A stretch of DNA of 64,000 nt. Source: Saprospiraceae bacterium. GTDB lineage: Bacteria; Bacteroidota; Bacteroidia; Chitinophagales; Saprospiraceae. The DNA lies in the NCBI GenBank assembly GCA_024103005.1, contig JAGFJA010000018.1, forward strand, positions 62,001 through 126,000, given 5' to 3'. The position numbers and the translations under genes are program-made. The notes beneath the pieces were generated by a model. That model searched no databases, had not been told where the DNA came from, and saw only the letters and a list, made by a program, of their open reading frames with translations. Below are positions 34,214 to 44,800 of this stretch, in pieces (the stretch's first letter is position 1; the number at the start of each line of letters is the position of its first letter).

Positions 34214-35350
34214 TTACCGGTTATTGATACGCCGGAGCAAATCGGCCGCCATACGACGGGATACGCCGGGCTGGCCCATAAGTTCTATGAGAGCGTCATA
34301 ATCCGACAATATACGTTGACGATAAGACTTGTCTTCTTCGATTTTTTTAATCTCGTGAAATAAGTTATCCGGAGTGAGGTCAGACTGGATTAATTCCTTT
34401 AAGATCGGTTTGTCGGGGATTAAGTTGACCAGGGAGATATATTTGATATTTACAAAAATCTTAGCTATCCGGAAGTTTAACGGATTGGTTTTATAGCACA
34501 CGACCTGAGGAATCCGCAGCAAGGCTGTTTCCAGGGTTGCTGTGCCACTTGTCACCATGGCTGATGAGGCATGGTGGAGGGTATCATAGGTTTGGTCGGT
34601 GGCGATAGAGATGTGTGTTTGCCACTCGGGGTGGAGGCTTTCCAGAATAGTCTTATAATGACGGAGGTCCACCATAGATGTGCGGGCAATGATGAATTTG
34701 GTCCGAGGCATCATAGCCATTGTCCTCACCATCACGGGAAATATTCCGGATAGCTCCTGCATCCTGCTTCCCGGTAAGACGGCAATGTAAGGTTCATCGG
34801 CAAATTGGACCGAATCCCTGAAGCCTTGATTCGGCGTGAAGGCAGCGACGGAATCCAACAACGGATTGCCGACATAGGTAACCTCGTAATTGTATTTCTT
34901 ATAAAAGTCCACTTCAAAAGGTAGGATGCAATAGAGTCGCTCTACCGAATCTTTAATGGTAAATACTCTGTTGGCTTTCCATGCCCAGACGGTGGGTGAA
35001 ATAAAGTAAAATACGCGAATTCCCTTGCTATGAGCCCATTTGGCAATTTTGAGATTAAATCCCGGATAGTCGATCAACACAAGGGCATCAGGTCGATGGT
35101 CTGTCAGAAATTTCTTTATCAGGCTAAAATTTTTACGGATTGTCCTGAGGTGCCTGATAACTTCGACAAAGCCCATAAAGGACAGATCCTTGAGGCGTCT
35201 ATGTAAAACAACTCCTTGGGCTTCCATCTTGGGTCCGCCCCAACCATGGAGGTTTATCCCAGGCGAGGCTGCTTTCAATGCTCCGGCAAGATTGGCACCG
35301 TGCAGGTCACCTGAAGCTTCGCCTGCAAGTATGAAAATATTGAGTTCCAT
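34214..35350 (-). CDS. lpxB: Lipid-A-disaccharide synthase LpxB
   Basis: The start is placed at the ATG at 35350, where MELNIFILAGEASGD begins. The open frame runs 42 bases further, but those codons lie inside the neighbouring gene and match nothing in the family. The 378-residue length is normal for LpxB (GT19). Visible motifs are GEASGD near the N-terminus, LIDYPGFNLKIAKWA, SPTVWAWK, LPFEVDFYKKY with YVGNPLLD, LPGSRMQEL, and SGTATLETAL. LpxB condenses UDP-diacylglucosamine with lipid X at the inner membrane to form the lipid A disaccharide. Its ATG overlaps the stop of the upstream small membrane protein gene (TGATG), so it is translationally coupled to that gene and to surE. Confidence 0.95.
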   Translation of the reverse strand: MELNIFILAGEASGDLHGANLAGALKAASPGINLHGWGGPKMEAQGVVLHRRLKDLSFMGFVEVIRHLRTIRKNFSLIKKFLTDHRPDALVLIDYPGFNLKIAKWAHSKGIRVFYFISPTVWAWKANRVFTIKDSVERLYCILPFEVDFYKKYNYEVTYVGNPLLDSVAAFTPNQGFRDSVQFADEPYIAVLPGSRMQELSGIFPVMVRTMAMMPRTKFIIARTSMVDLRHYKTILESLHPEWQTHISIATDQTYDTLHHASSAMVTSGTATLETALLRIPQVVCYKTNPLNFRIAKIFVNIKYISLVNLIPDKPILKELIQSDLTPDNLFHEIKKIEEDKSYRQRILSDYDALIELMGQPGVSRRMAADLLRRINNR

Positions 35351-35679
35351 CAGAATCTTCCCATTAGCTCCAGTCCGAAAAACCAGACCCACAGGCCTAC
35401 ATAAGTCAGAGTAGGAAAAACCAGGCCTCTCATAGACTCATACCATCTTCTGTTGTTAAAGTAATGGATGAGCAGCAAATTGCCGCAAAGAGCAATAATC
35501 GTCAATGTTCTGGTAGAAGTAGGCAGGTCGCCCCAGAATTCGGGCAGGACACCCAAAGAGATGAGCGCGTCCTTCATGGTAAGTATGATGGCATACATAA
35601 TGATAGGAAAGGCTATACCCATCCCTATTCCTGTTATCATGGAGTCATTTCCGAACAAAATAAATCTTTTTCCGGCCAT
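35350..35679 (-). CDS. Small integral membrane protein between surE and lpxB
   Basis: The 109-residue protein has three predicted helices (about 14-34, 58-76 and 86-105) joined by short loops (PEFWGDLPTSTRT). It has no signal or enzyme motif, and I do not recognise the family. It lies four bases after surE and shares its stop with the lpxB start (TGATG), so it is part of a surE/orf/lpxB operon. A link to lipid A or envelope biogenesis is suggested by position only. Confidence 0.75.
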   Translation of the reverse strand: MAGKRFILFGNDSMITGIGMGIAFPIIMYAIILTMKDALISLGVLPEFWGDLPTSTRTLTIIALCGNLLLIHYFNNRRWYESMRGLVFPTLTYVGLWVWFFGLELMGRF

Positions 35680-35683
35680 AATA

Positions 35684-36451
35684 TTATTCTAAAATCTTAT
35701 AAAAATCTAACGATGGATAATGGGTGAGGTCATAGTGAGAAGGAACTATGGAAGCATAGTGATTGGTAAGAGCGTAAAGATCCGTGTCTGTTCCGGTATC
35801 TCTGTTGACAAATTCGCCGGTAAGCCAGTAATATTCCTGATTTCGTGGATCCTTGCTGGTAAGGAATTCTTCTTTCCAGTAACCATTGGCTTGGCGACAT
35901 ATTTTAAAACCCTTGAATTCATCGATATTTACCCTGGGAATATTGACATTGAGGAGGTTGCATTCTTTATGAAAGCCATGAGTAGTTATTTTTTCCAAAA
36001 GGCTTCTTACGACGTGTTTTGCTGTTGAAAAATCGGCATTAAAGTTATAATCCAGTAGGGAAAAACCGATACTGTTGATGCCTTCTATGGCAGCTTCCAT
36101 GGCAGCACTCATAGTGCCTGAATAAATGATGTTGACGGAGGCATTGGAGCCGTGGTTGATACCTGAAAGGCAAAGGTCTATTTGCTGATTTTTGCGAAGA
36201 AGGTGTTTAGCCATTTTGACACAGTCAGCCGGTGTACCATTGCATTCGTAAGCGGGAATATCTTTGAAAACGTTGACTTTATTGAGTCTAAGTGGGTTTT
36301 CTATTGTGATGGCATGACCTTGGCCGGATTGGGGACTATTGGGAGCAACCACCAAAACTTCACCGAAATCACTTGCAACTTCTACCAAGGCCGCCAGCCC
36401 GGGTGCAACCATTCCATCATCATTGGTAACCAATATATTCAATTTACTCAT
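35684..36451 (-). CDS. surE: 5'-nucleotidase SurE
   Basis: The 255-residue protein is the usual length for SurE. It begins LNILVTNDDG (Asp11/Asp12), the metal-binding signature. It continues with VVAPNSPQSGQGHAIT, the ECNGTPADCV block and LCLSGINHGSN, all diagnostic. SurE hydrolyses nucleoside 5'- and 3'-monophosphates in a divalent-metal-dependent reaction. It is the first gene of the operon with the small membrane protein and lpxB. No clear TAnnTTTG box was seen in its upstream 254 bases. Confidence 0.95.
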   Translation of the reverse strand: MSKLNILVTNDDGMVAPGLAALVEVASDFGEVLVVAPNSPQSGQGHAITIENPLRLNKVNVFKDIPAYECNGTPADCVKMAKHLLRKNQQIDLCLSGINHGSNASVNIIYSGTMSAAMEAAIEGINSIGFSLLDYNFNADFSTAKHVVRSLLEKITTHGFHKECNLLNVNIPRVNIDEFKGFKICRQANGYWKEEFLTSKDPRNQEYYWLTGEFVNRDTGTDTDLYALTNHYASIVPSHYDLTHYPSLDFYKILE

Positions 36452-36705
36452 TTATGCTGGTATTATTCTTTGTAATAAAAAGTTCTACATTTATCAAAAG
36501 CCTATAAAAAATTTGACTCAATGTATGATTTGGTTCAGTAAGGATAATTTTAAATAAAATTCTTCGTAAATAAAGATTAATCCCTTCCGAACAGTCACAA
36601 AAATATACCTTTTGGACTAATGTGCCGGAACAAAAGGGGAAAAATTACTTTGTTAAGCCGGATGAATTAAAAGCTAAAATAACCGGAATACGAGATTTTG
36701 GAAAG

Positions 36706-37590
36706 TTAATCAATATATCGTTTCAACAAATCATCGTAAGCGTCTATTCTTCTGTCTCTTAGGAATGGCCATATCCGTCTGACGGCTTCACTGCGTTGCA
36801 GGTCAATTTCGACCACTTTGTTTTCTTCATTTTTGTCAGATGCGAGATAGATTAATTCTCCCTGTGGCCCGGCTACAAAGCTTTGACCCCAGAATTCTAT
36901 TCCATTGGTTACTTCACTCCAATCTGCTTCGTGGCCGACACGGTTGACGCTGATGACGTGGAGTCCATTGGCTACAGCATGACCTCGTTGTACGGTTTCC
37001 CAGGCATTGTGCTGGCGAATTTTTTCATCCTCCGGGTCTGTACTTTCCCACCCTATGGCAGTGGGATATATCAGCAACTCTGCTCCTGCAAGACTCATCA
37101 ATCGTGCAGCCTCCGGGTACCACTGATCCCAGCACACCAACACCCCAAGCTTGCCTACACTGGTATCGATGGGTGTAAAGCCAAGGTCTCCGGGTGTGAA
37201 GTAAAATTTTTCATAATATGCCGGATCGTCTGGAATGTGCATCTTCCGGTATTTACCCGCTATGGTACCATTTTTTTCAAAGACGACGGCTGTATTATGA
37301 TAGATGCCTGCTGCCCGGCGCTCAAATAATGAGGTAACCAATACAATATTACATTCTTTTGCAACTTTACTAAACGCCTCCGTCGAAGGTCCGGGAATGG
37401 ATTCTGCGAGGTCAAACATTTCCGTGTCTTCCACTTGACAAAAATAAATTCCGGTATGCAGCTCCTGTAAAACGACCAATTGTGCACCGTCAGCGGCACA
37501 TTTTCGGATACCTTCTATGCTTTTTTCAATGTTTTCGGCCCTGTTTTGGTTGCACTTTTGTTGTACCAATCCGACTTTAATTCTGGTCAT
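36706..37590 (-). CDS. aguB: N-carbamoylputrescine amidase
   Basis: The 294-residue nitrilase-superfamily protein has the catalytic triad Glu43 (LQELHTG), Lys116 (KYRKMHIPDDP) and Cys153 (VCWDQWYPEAARL). The HIPDDPAYYEKFYFTPGD and WESTDPEDEKIRQ segments are characteristic of the AguB/CPA subgroup. It converts N-carbamoylputrescine to putrescine, CO2 and ammonia. It lies 76 bases downstream of the agmatine deiminase gene on the same strand; the two enzymes form the agmatine-to-putrescine route. A minus-strand TACTTTTG at 37639-37646 may give it an extra promoter, but no -33 match is evident. Confidence 0.93.
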   Translation of the reverse strand: MTRIKVGLVQQKCNQNRAENIEKSIEGIRKCAADGAQLVVLQELHTGIYFCQVEDTEMFDLAESIPGPSTEAFSKVAKECNIVLVTSLFERRAAGIYHNTAVVFEKNGTIAGKYRKMHIPDDPAYYEKFYFTPGDLGFTPIDTSVGKLGVLVCWDQWYPEAARLMSLAGAELLIYPTAIGWESTDPEDEKIRQHNAWETVQRGHAVANGLHVISVNRVGHEADWSEVTNGIEFWGQSFVAGPQGELIYLASDKNEENKVVEIDLQRSEAVRRIWPFLRDRRIDAYDDLLKRYID

Positions 37591-37666
37591 GACGGGATAT
37601 TATTTAATTGTCTAAATAGTTGATTATCTAAATTTGTTCAAAAGTAAGGTTTTTGGTTTATTGCTG

Positions 37667-38698
37667 TTAAGATACAATCCCTTTGGGAAACTGCATGGTT
37701 ATGCAATGGAGTGATCCGTGCTGTTTAATCAGGGAATTACAATCCACCGTATAAACTTTTCTATCCGGGAAGCAGGCGGCAATCGTTTTTTTTGCCTGTT
37801 CATCTTTTAAAAAATCACCATAAACCGGGATTAACACGCCTTGATTAAAGACCAGAAAGTTGGCATAGGTAGCAGGTAATCTGTTGCCTTCTTCATCATA
37901 TCTGGCAGGGGCCATCGGCAGCGGGACAAGGTTGTATGGACTTCCATTTAGCTGACTGAATGACTTCAACTGGTCTTCCATTCTTTTTAAGGCTTCATAA
38001 TGAATATCCGACTTGTCCTCACAATGTACATAAGCTATCGTCTCGTGATTACAGAACCGGGCAAGTGTATCTATGTGTGAATCGGTGTCGTCACCTTCCA
38101 GATATCCATGATCCAGCCACAAAACTCTTTGTAAACCGAATATTTCCTTGAGAGCTTCTTCAGTAGATGGTCGGTCCAGTTGAGGATTTCTATTAGGGCT
38201 TAATAAGCATTCGGAGGTAGTCAGCAAGGTACCCTGACCGTCTGTTTCAAGGGCACCGCCTTCAATGGCAAGACCTAAGGAAACAACCGGAGTATTTCCA
38301 AAGACACCGTTTGCCACCAGGCCTTTAGTAATGAGATTGTCCAGATTGGCAGGGAATTTCAGCCCCCAGCCATTGAAGATAAAGTCCAGTAAAATGTATT
38401 GATTGCCGACCTGAATAGTAATGGCGTTGTGATCCCTTGCCCAGGTATCATTGGAGGGCAGCGATATAAGTCGTAAGTTGGTTGAATTAGCTCCAGCTAA
38501 CAGTTGCTGAACCCTTGGAACATCATCACATACGACGACAGCTATCTGATGCCTGGAGACAATGGAAATAATTTCGACAAAGGTAGGAACAACCTCATCC
38601 AGATAAGGAGCCCAATCACTCTCTTTATGCGGAAATGTAAAGGCTATAGCGCTTTGAGGAGCCCATTCCGGAGGAAATATTCGTTTTTCATTTGTCAT
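37667..38698 (-). CDS. aguA: Agmatine deiminase
   Basis: The 343-residue protein is of the porphyromonas-type PAD/agmatine deiminase family. It shows the conserved WARDHNAI, EGGALETDGQGTLLTT, GDDTDSHIDTLARF and catalytic Cys motif HGSLHCITMQ near the C-terminus. It hydrolyses agmatine to N-carbamoylputrescine and ammonia. No signal peptide is present, so it is cytosolic and unlike the secreted peptidyl-arginine deiminases. It precedes the N-carbamoylputrescine amidase gene, completing putrescine synthesis. A well-formed promoter lies upstream, within the sprA terminator. Confidence 0.93.
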   Translation of the reverse strand: MTNEKRIFPPEWAPQSAIAFTFPHKESDWAPYLDEVVPTFVEIISIVSRHQIAVVVCDDVPRVQQLLAGANSTNLRLISLPSNDTWARDHNAITIQVGNQYILLDFIFNGWGLKFPANLDNLITKGLVANGVFGNTPVVSLGLAIEGGALETDGQGTLLTTSECLLSPNRNPQLDRPSTEEALKEIFGLQRVLWLDHGYLEGDDTDSHIDTLARFCNHETIAYVHCEDKSDIHYEALKRMEDQLKSFSQLNGSPYNLVPLPMAPARYDEEGNRLPATYANFLVFNQGVLIPVYGDFLKDEQAKKTIAACFPDRKVYTVDCNSLIKQHGSLHCITMQFPKGIVS

Positions 38699-38813
38699 AT
38701 TTCATGTCAATATTTATGAAAAATAGGGTTATACCTTTGGAAATAGTTAAATGAAATATCATTAAAATTTATACACCAAATTGCCGTAAATATTATGTTT
38801 CTAATAAAGGGTA

Positions 38814-38843
38814 CAAATGTAACAATAAAAGCCGGCTAACAAA
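38814..38843 (-). promoter_or_regulatory. Putative promoter of the aguA-aguB operon
   Basis: Read on the minus strand: TTTG (38843-38840), an 18-base spacer, then TACATTTG (38821-38814). Both boxes match the Bacteroidota -33/-7 consensus. Transcription would start near 38807, leaving a leader of about 110 bases before aguA. The -33 box sits in the loop of the sprA terminator hairpin. Confidence 0.55.
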
Positions 38844-38858
38844 TTGCAGCCGGCTTTT
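38827..38858. terminator. Terminator of sprA
   Basis: Perfect 11-base arms (38827-38837 and 38848-38858) with a GCCGGC core flank a 10-base loop, with an A-rich flank on the left and a T-rich flank on the right. Read on the minus strand it follows the sprA stop codon by about 15 bases and ends in a T-rich tract. Confidence 0.8.
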
Positions 38859-38872
38859 TAGATTTTCCGCGA

Positions 38873-41800
38873 TTAATTCAGCAGGAATCTGAAAGTGATT
38901 CCTCCCCGCTGAGAAACAGTTTTAAACTGTTGGGATGTTTTGGGATTAGTTAGGTTATAATCATAAAACAATCTAAGCGTCAGATTTTTGTTATACTGGT
39001 ATTCAATATTGGGTGCTATGCGCAGAGTTGTAGCTCCCCTTGAAGTCCTGGTCAGATCCTGATCGATGAAGTGGCTTACGGTAGCATCATCTCTGTAGGA
39101 AATGTCCAACTTGATAATTAAGTCATTTTCAGATACTTTCTTTCCGCCCTTAGGGCCGGGTCCACTGGATGTCTTTCCGGAATCTTTTTTGTTTTGATCC
39201 TTTTTCTTTTTACTCTTTTTCAATTGGAATTCTTTCATAAATGGCATCTTGACATTGTGGAGGGTATAACCACCACCAACTGTGATGTCAGCTGTCTTAG
39301 TTTCATTGACCAGGTTATCCACAAATGAAAGCGAAAGGTTACGCAGTTTTTTGTAATCGATATTGAAAGTAATATCATTCTTTGTTTTCAAATCAAAACG
39401 GATGAGAGGTGATAGACCTTCAGTGATTGAAACTGCCGGTATTTCAAGTCTGCTGTAGTAATTACCGGTGATTGGATTGAATTTAAACGGATCAGATTCG
39501 TCATAGTTGGGAGATGTATTGAAGCTATTGACTGACAAGGTGGATTTATAAGCATGAGTCAGGTTGACACTTGAGAAATACTTCTTGAAAAAGTCCAGTT
39601 TAGTCAAGCCATTATAGGTCAATTGCCAGTTGATTTTCGGGAAAGTATTGAAGACATCCAGGTCCTGTTTGTTGGGATCCGTATTTGAATAAGCTGCCAG
39701 GAAGGCTGGTACCAATACATCTTGTTGAATTCGACCGTAACCGGTTGTATAACCGGGGTCATCCGGGTTAGGAGTGATACCTAACCTGCTTGAAATTGTA
39801 GTACGATTGTCTTCAAAACGTTTAAAAACTGAATTTAAATCATCGAAAAATGTATTCAAGGTAAAATAAGTGGTAGTATAAGAGCCAATGTCACGGCCTG
39901 AATACCGGCCAAAGTCTTCGCCTACAGCTTTTACTTTAAATAGTTCCGTATGAGTTTTCTGATACGTTTTGCTGGCATTCAGGTCAATCTTAAAGTCATT
40001 GAATGGTTCCAGATTGACTCTGGCATCGATGTTTTGATTTTGGCCGAGAATTACGAGCTGGTTCTGGAAGATATTTTGTGTAATCCAGTTGTTATCAGGG
40101 GCGATGGCGCGTTCGAAGTAATTATCATCCGGCTGCCAGCCTGCGATATATCCAAACCCCGGAGAAGACCATTGGTCCATACCTAAGGCTGTTGTAGAAG
40201 GAACATATCCCGGTATAGTTGAGTTAAGGTTTTCAGTATAAGTGAGTCTGGCTTTACGGATACTGAGGAGTGGTCGGATCAGAATCCTTTCTGCCAGCGA
40301 CGGAACGCGATTCTTGCGCCTTTCTTCCCGTGCTAATTTTCTTTTTTCCCTTTCTTTCTCTTTTTTCAATTTTGCCCGTTCCTCTTTGGTGAGTTTGGTT
40401 GATGTAGAGTCAGATTTGCTCTTTGCATCGGAGTCGGCTGTCTTTGCGTCAGTAACGGGTTTATTGTTATTGATACTTGTTCTTTGTTTCGAATTTTTTG
40501 ATTTTGACTTACCTGAGCCGGGCTTCTCAATTTTCTTCAGATATTCGGATTTGGAATAAAGCCGATCAAAGCTGAAGTCGGCGTTTAATTGTCTGATCTG
40601 AGTGTTCTGGATAACATTCCCCAGCGTGTCCACATTTTTTGCGGCAGCACTCCAAGTGTATGTACCACCGTATAGTGCCCGCATCGAAATCCATTCCATC
40701 ATAGGGAAGTTTTTGAAAGGCACATTAAAGTTGATATTAAAGGTATGTTTATAGTTTTTATTCCTGCCGAGATCCTTGATGTTATCCCATATTTCGTTGC
40801 GATTGGCTCTGGTATTAAAAGAAGGGTCAGGCAATCCGGAATCTACAAAGCGGTCATTTAATTCGTCTATAACGGCTGTATTTATAGCATTAAAATCAAA
40901 TTTTAATGACTTGGTGATGTCCCATGACAGGCTATAGTTTCGATCCCACAGGAAGTTACGCGTCCTCCATGTACTTTGGAAAGGATCTGTAAATCGGTAC
41001 AATTTTGTGCTATACATCCTGTTCAATTGTGTATTAAAAGAGAATGTATTAGGCAGAGGGTTAAAATTGAAATCAGTAATAAACTTCAGGTATTTATCCT
41101 TTTTAATAGCTTTTGCAAACGGGGAAATGTACAGTGGCTTTATGTTGAAGTTGTAATCAAATCCACCCTTATATTGGTCCGTCTGATCGCGGGCTATAAT
41201 CGGGTCACTTCTTTTGGTTCGGGAGTGGCCATAGGTAAAGCTGAAGTTTTCAATATCCCATGGCATCGGTGTCGCTGCCTTATTAGTACGTTCCTTTCTT
41301 ACATTATTAAACGAATACGAAGTGATATTCTGATAATCAATTGCCTGTTCGCGTAGACTGTCTCTCTCACTTCCGGAATATTGATCCAGTTTATCTCTCA
41401 ATTTAATGTCGAGGTCATACGGATCATACTCAGGAGTCTTTACATTAGTCGTGTATTGGAAGTAAAATGGTATTTTGATACCTGTTTTACCCGGAATAAA
41501 CTTGCTTAATTCAAGATTGGTAGAAATATCATACTGATAATTTGATTCTATAGCGCGTTGCTGGACACGCTGATCTAATCCTCCCCAGCCTAAAGAAGAA
41601 TATGCGCCTGACAGTGTAAGCGTGCCGAGGTCAGCGAGCTGGAGGTCGAGGCGAGAAACCGCCGCCATACCGCCTCTTTCGTCAAAACCGGTCATCCTAA
41701 GTTCGTTGACCCAAATTTCAGCGCATCTTGGGATGCCGCCCTCTTTGTTTCTGATACCGATCATGAAACCCTTGACGTATCCCAGGTTGGGATTTCCTTT

Positions 41801-44800
41801 GACAGTGACTGTGTTGTTAGGTTTTTCGGGATCATTTTTTGAATAATATGTTCCTGCCCCTGCTACTTTATTTCTCTCTTCTTTCAGGTCGGTAAAGAGA
41901 TGAAGCGGGAAATCAAAGGCATTGTCTGCCAGCCACACGCCTTCACTATATACAAGGAGGTCATTTTTAACGGAATTCAGATAGTCCAGATCAGACATTT
42001 TCAGAGGAATTTCGTATTCATAATAGTTGTCGGTATAATCTGAGCCGACCCGGATGAAAATACTAAGGTCGCCATCCGGAATTTTTTCATCTTCTGCAGA
42101 GACAGGACCGGCATGGACAAACATTTTCAACCTCTTGTACCTTCTCATATCCAGAGAGGTATTTTTATAAATACCGATGCGGGTATCTTCTGGAAGGTTG
42201 CAGAAGTTGAGTGCGAGGGATTGTTCGTTTTGGAATGTTTCCTGATATGCTCCGACAGCTCTTTCCAGACGAAGACCTTTTGGCAGGACATAGTTAATTG
42301 GAATTTTAGCCGAGTTATCTTCGAAGTTGACAGCATTGAGGTCAAATTTGAGGTCAGAGAAAGGTGGTTGAATGATGATTGGTTCATCGATGGCTCCGGT
42401 AATGCCCCGAGTATATTTTCTCCACTGGTTGCGGACGAGGTCCATGCGGGCAAATCTCATGATAGTCTGTTGTTCAAATCCGGTAAAGTACATTCTCATA
42501 AACCGGATAGAGCGAAAGTCCGTAAGGCCGCCTACGGTCTGCGTCGGTTGATTGATTGGCACTTTAAATCGATACCATTTGTCATTGCCATTTCCCTGAA
42601 TAATGTCCGTAATAAAAGGGTTGGGTTTAATACCGTCCTGGCCGTCGTACTCGATAGGAATTTCATATTGATAGTAAGCCTCTGATTCGTTAAGTGAGTT
42701 GTCATTATTGATGTCTTCCTTATCAGGATAATTGGTAGATGCAGACTGCAGGCTTGAGTTTGTTTCTGTCGGTTTTGAGTTGCCTTCCTGACCATTATAA
42801 TAACGATATCTTTCAAGGATGGGTGCATTATCCGGAAATTGGCGGAAATGTACAAAGTCATCGTTTGATGGATCGCGATTTATTTCCGCTTTTGCATCAG
42901 CACTCAGTAAAGGAGAGTTGTTTATGATGTTGAGATATTCGGCAAAGTGTTCTTTTTCCTCTTCTGTACTCAGACCATCTAAACCAACATCCTGCGCCTG
43001 ACGTGTCTCCAGGTCGTTGTCAAATGCATTGATAAACTGGTTGACAGCAGGAATTTTACCCCATACCGAATTAAAGACTTTTTGATTTTCATCCTTTGGT
43101 CCCGGAAGTCCGTTTTCAAAGAAATTACGGGAGTCTCTGAGAACATCTTCGGAGACGTTACCCAGGTTGATATATATCTTACCGCTGGATGTGTTTTGTA
43201 CTCCATTGGGTCTGGCCTCAAACGGGCTGAGCATATAGAATTCAATGAATTCATAGTTTTGTGCTTCGAAATCAGAATTTGTTATAGCTCGTTGAATGCC
43301 GGCCCATCTGGTTTTCGGATCTTTAAGCTGCCCGGCAGATGTCAGACCGGCTGAGTAACCGGGATAACCTTCCGGAAGTTCGTAGTTATAGGGACCTCTT
43401 TCTGAAGGGCTATAGACGACATCAAAGGTATAAAGACCGTTATTTATGCCTACTACATTATTTCTCCTTTTGAAAACTTCTGTGATATTGATAAATCGGG
43501 TATATGGGTCATTGACATCCGTTGAATTGAGTGCATTGACTTCAGCGCGGAACCAGTTGAGGCGGGCTCTGTTGGCTCCGTAAGCAAGGTTGTTGGAAAG
43601 TGTTGCCTCCTTGAAAAGCGGATTATTGTTTTCATTGTCATTCTGTGGGACACTGGAAATAAACCAGTCCTGGGTCGGAGTACGGAGATCAAAGCTGGAT
43701 GTACTTCCTTCGAAGTCGTCGATATAAGCTGTTCCGCCTTCATCTGCCAGGTTGTTGATATACTTTGAGTGACCGGGTTGGATGACGGCAACTTCTGTCG
43801 TGAGGTTAATCTTGGAAGGTTCCTTAGTCTGGATAAGTGGAATCTTATCTACGAGTCTGGTCAACCAGTCTGCATCCTTGGTAAAATTCAAGTCAGCACC
43901 ATAAATTTTATTATTCAATGGATCATCACCCACGTTAACCTTTTGGGTATATGGTCTTTCAGAAAGGCGCATAAAGGTGGCACCCAGGTTCAGGTTTTTA
44001 TTGAGTGCATAATCTGCACGTAAACCCATCATGGATTTTTGCTGGAAGCTGAACAGCGCATTGTCTTCAAAAGAAACATTTACCGGAACACCGGATGTCA
44101 GGTAGGCGTCATTGATGATGGTCACTTTACCGGCCGAATAATCTATAGTATAGTCCTGGCCTTCGATGAGTTGGGTTCCTCCGGCAGTTACTCTGACCGA
44201 ACCCTGTGGTACATTGAATGCTCCAAGGGAAATTTCGGATGAAACAGTGGACTTATATGAACCTTTCAGTGTAAATCTGTTTTTTTCAGGGTATTCTCTG
44301 GCTTGAGTAATTGTTTTGGTGTAAAGGTCAGGATAGGTATATCTCTCTGCCAGAACCGGATTATTAATTTTTTTAGCCAAATCTGCGCCGAAGGGTTCGA
44401 GAACAGGGAACATAATACGGCCTGTGCGGCTATTGATGGTAATACCTTCGACAAAGTCAAATACACCATCCGGCTGCGGATCGCCTGTTGTATTCAGATT
44501 GTCCAGGTTAAATACTCTCAAGAGGGGCTGTCCTTTAAGGTCTGTGTCAGGTAAAAATCTTTTCTGGCCATAACCGGGATCTTCATAGAAGATGTCTAAT
44601 CTGAAGTCCAGAGCATTGGTTTGATAAGCCCCTACAGAATAGACGTTTTTCATCATCAGGTTCCACAGTGGAACATTGGTCTTTTGTGTTGTTGCTTTTA
44701 GGAGCTTAACGAAAAGCACATTTGGTTCATTAGGATCCACAGGGGCATCATGAGAAAATTCCCCTACCTGATAAATTTTGTCGTTGTAGCGGTAGCGATA

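Noticed and set aside
42113..42685. 190-codon plus-strand frame opposite sprA
   Set aside because: Antisense shadow of a conserved giant gene; no signature and no start context.
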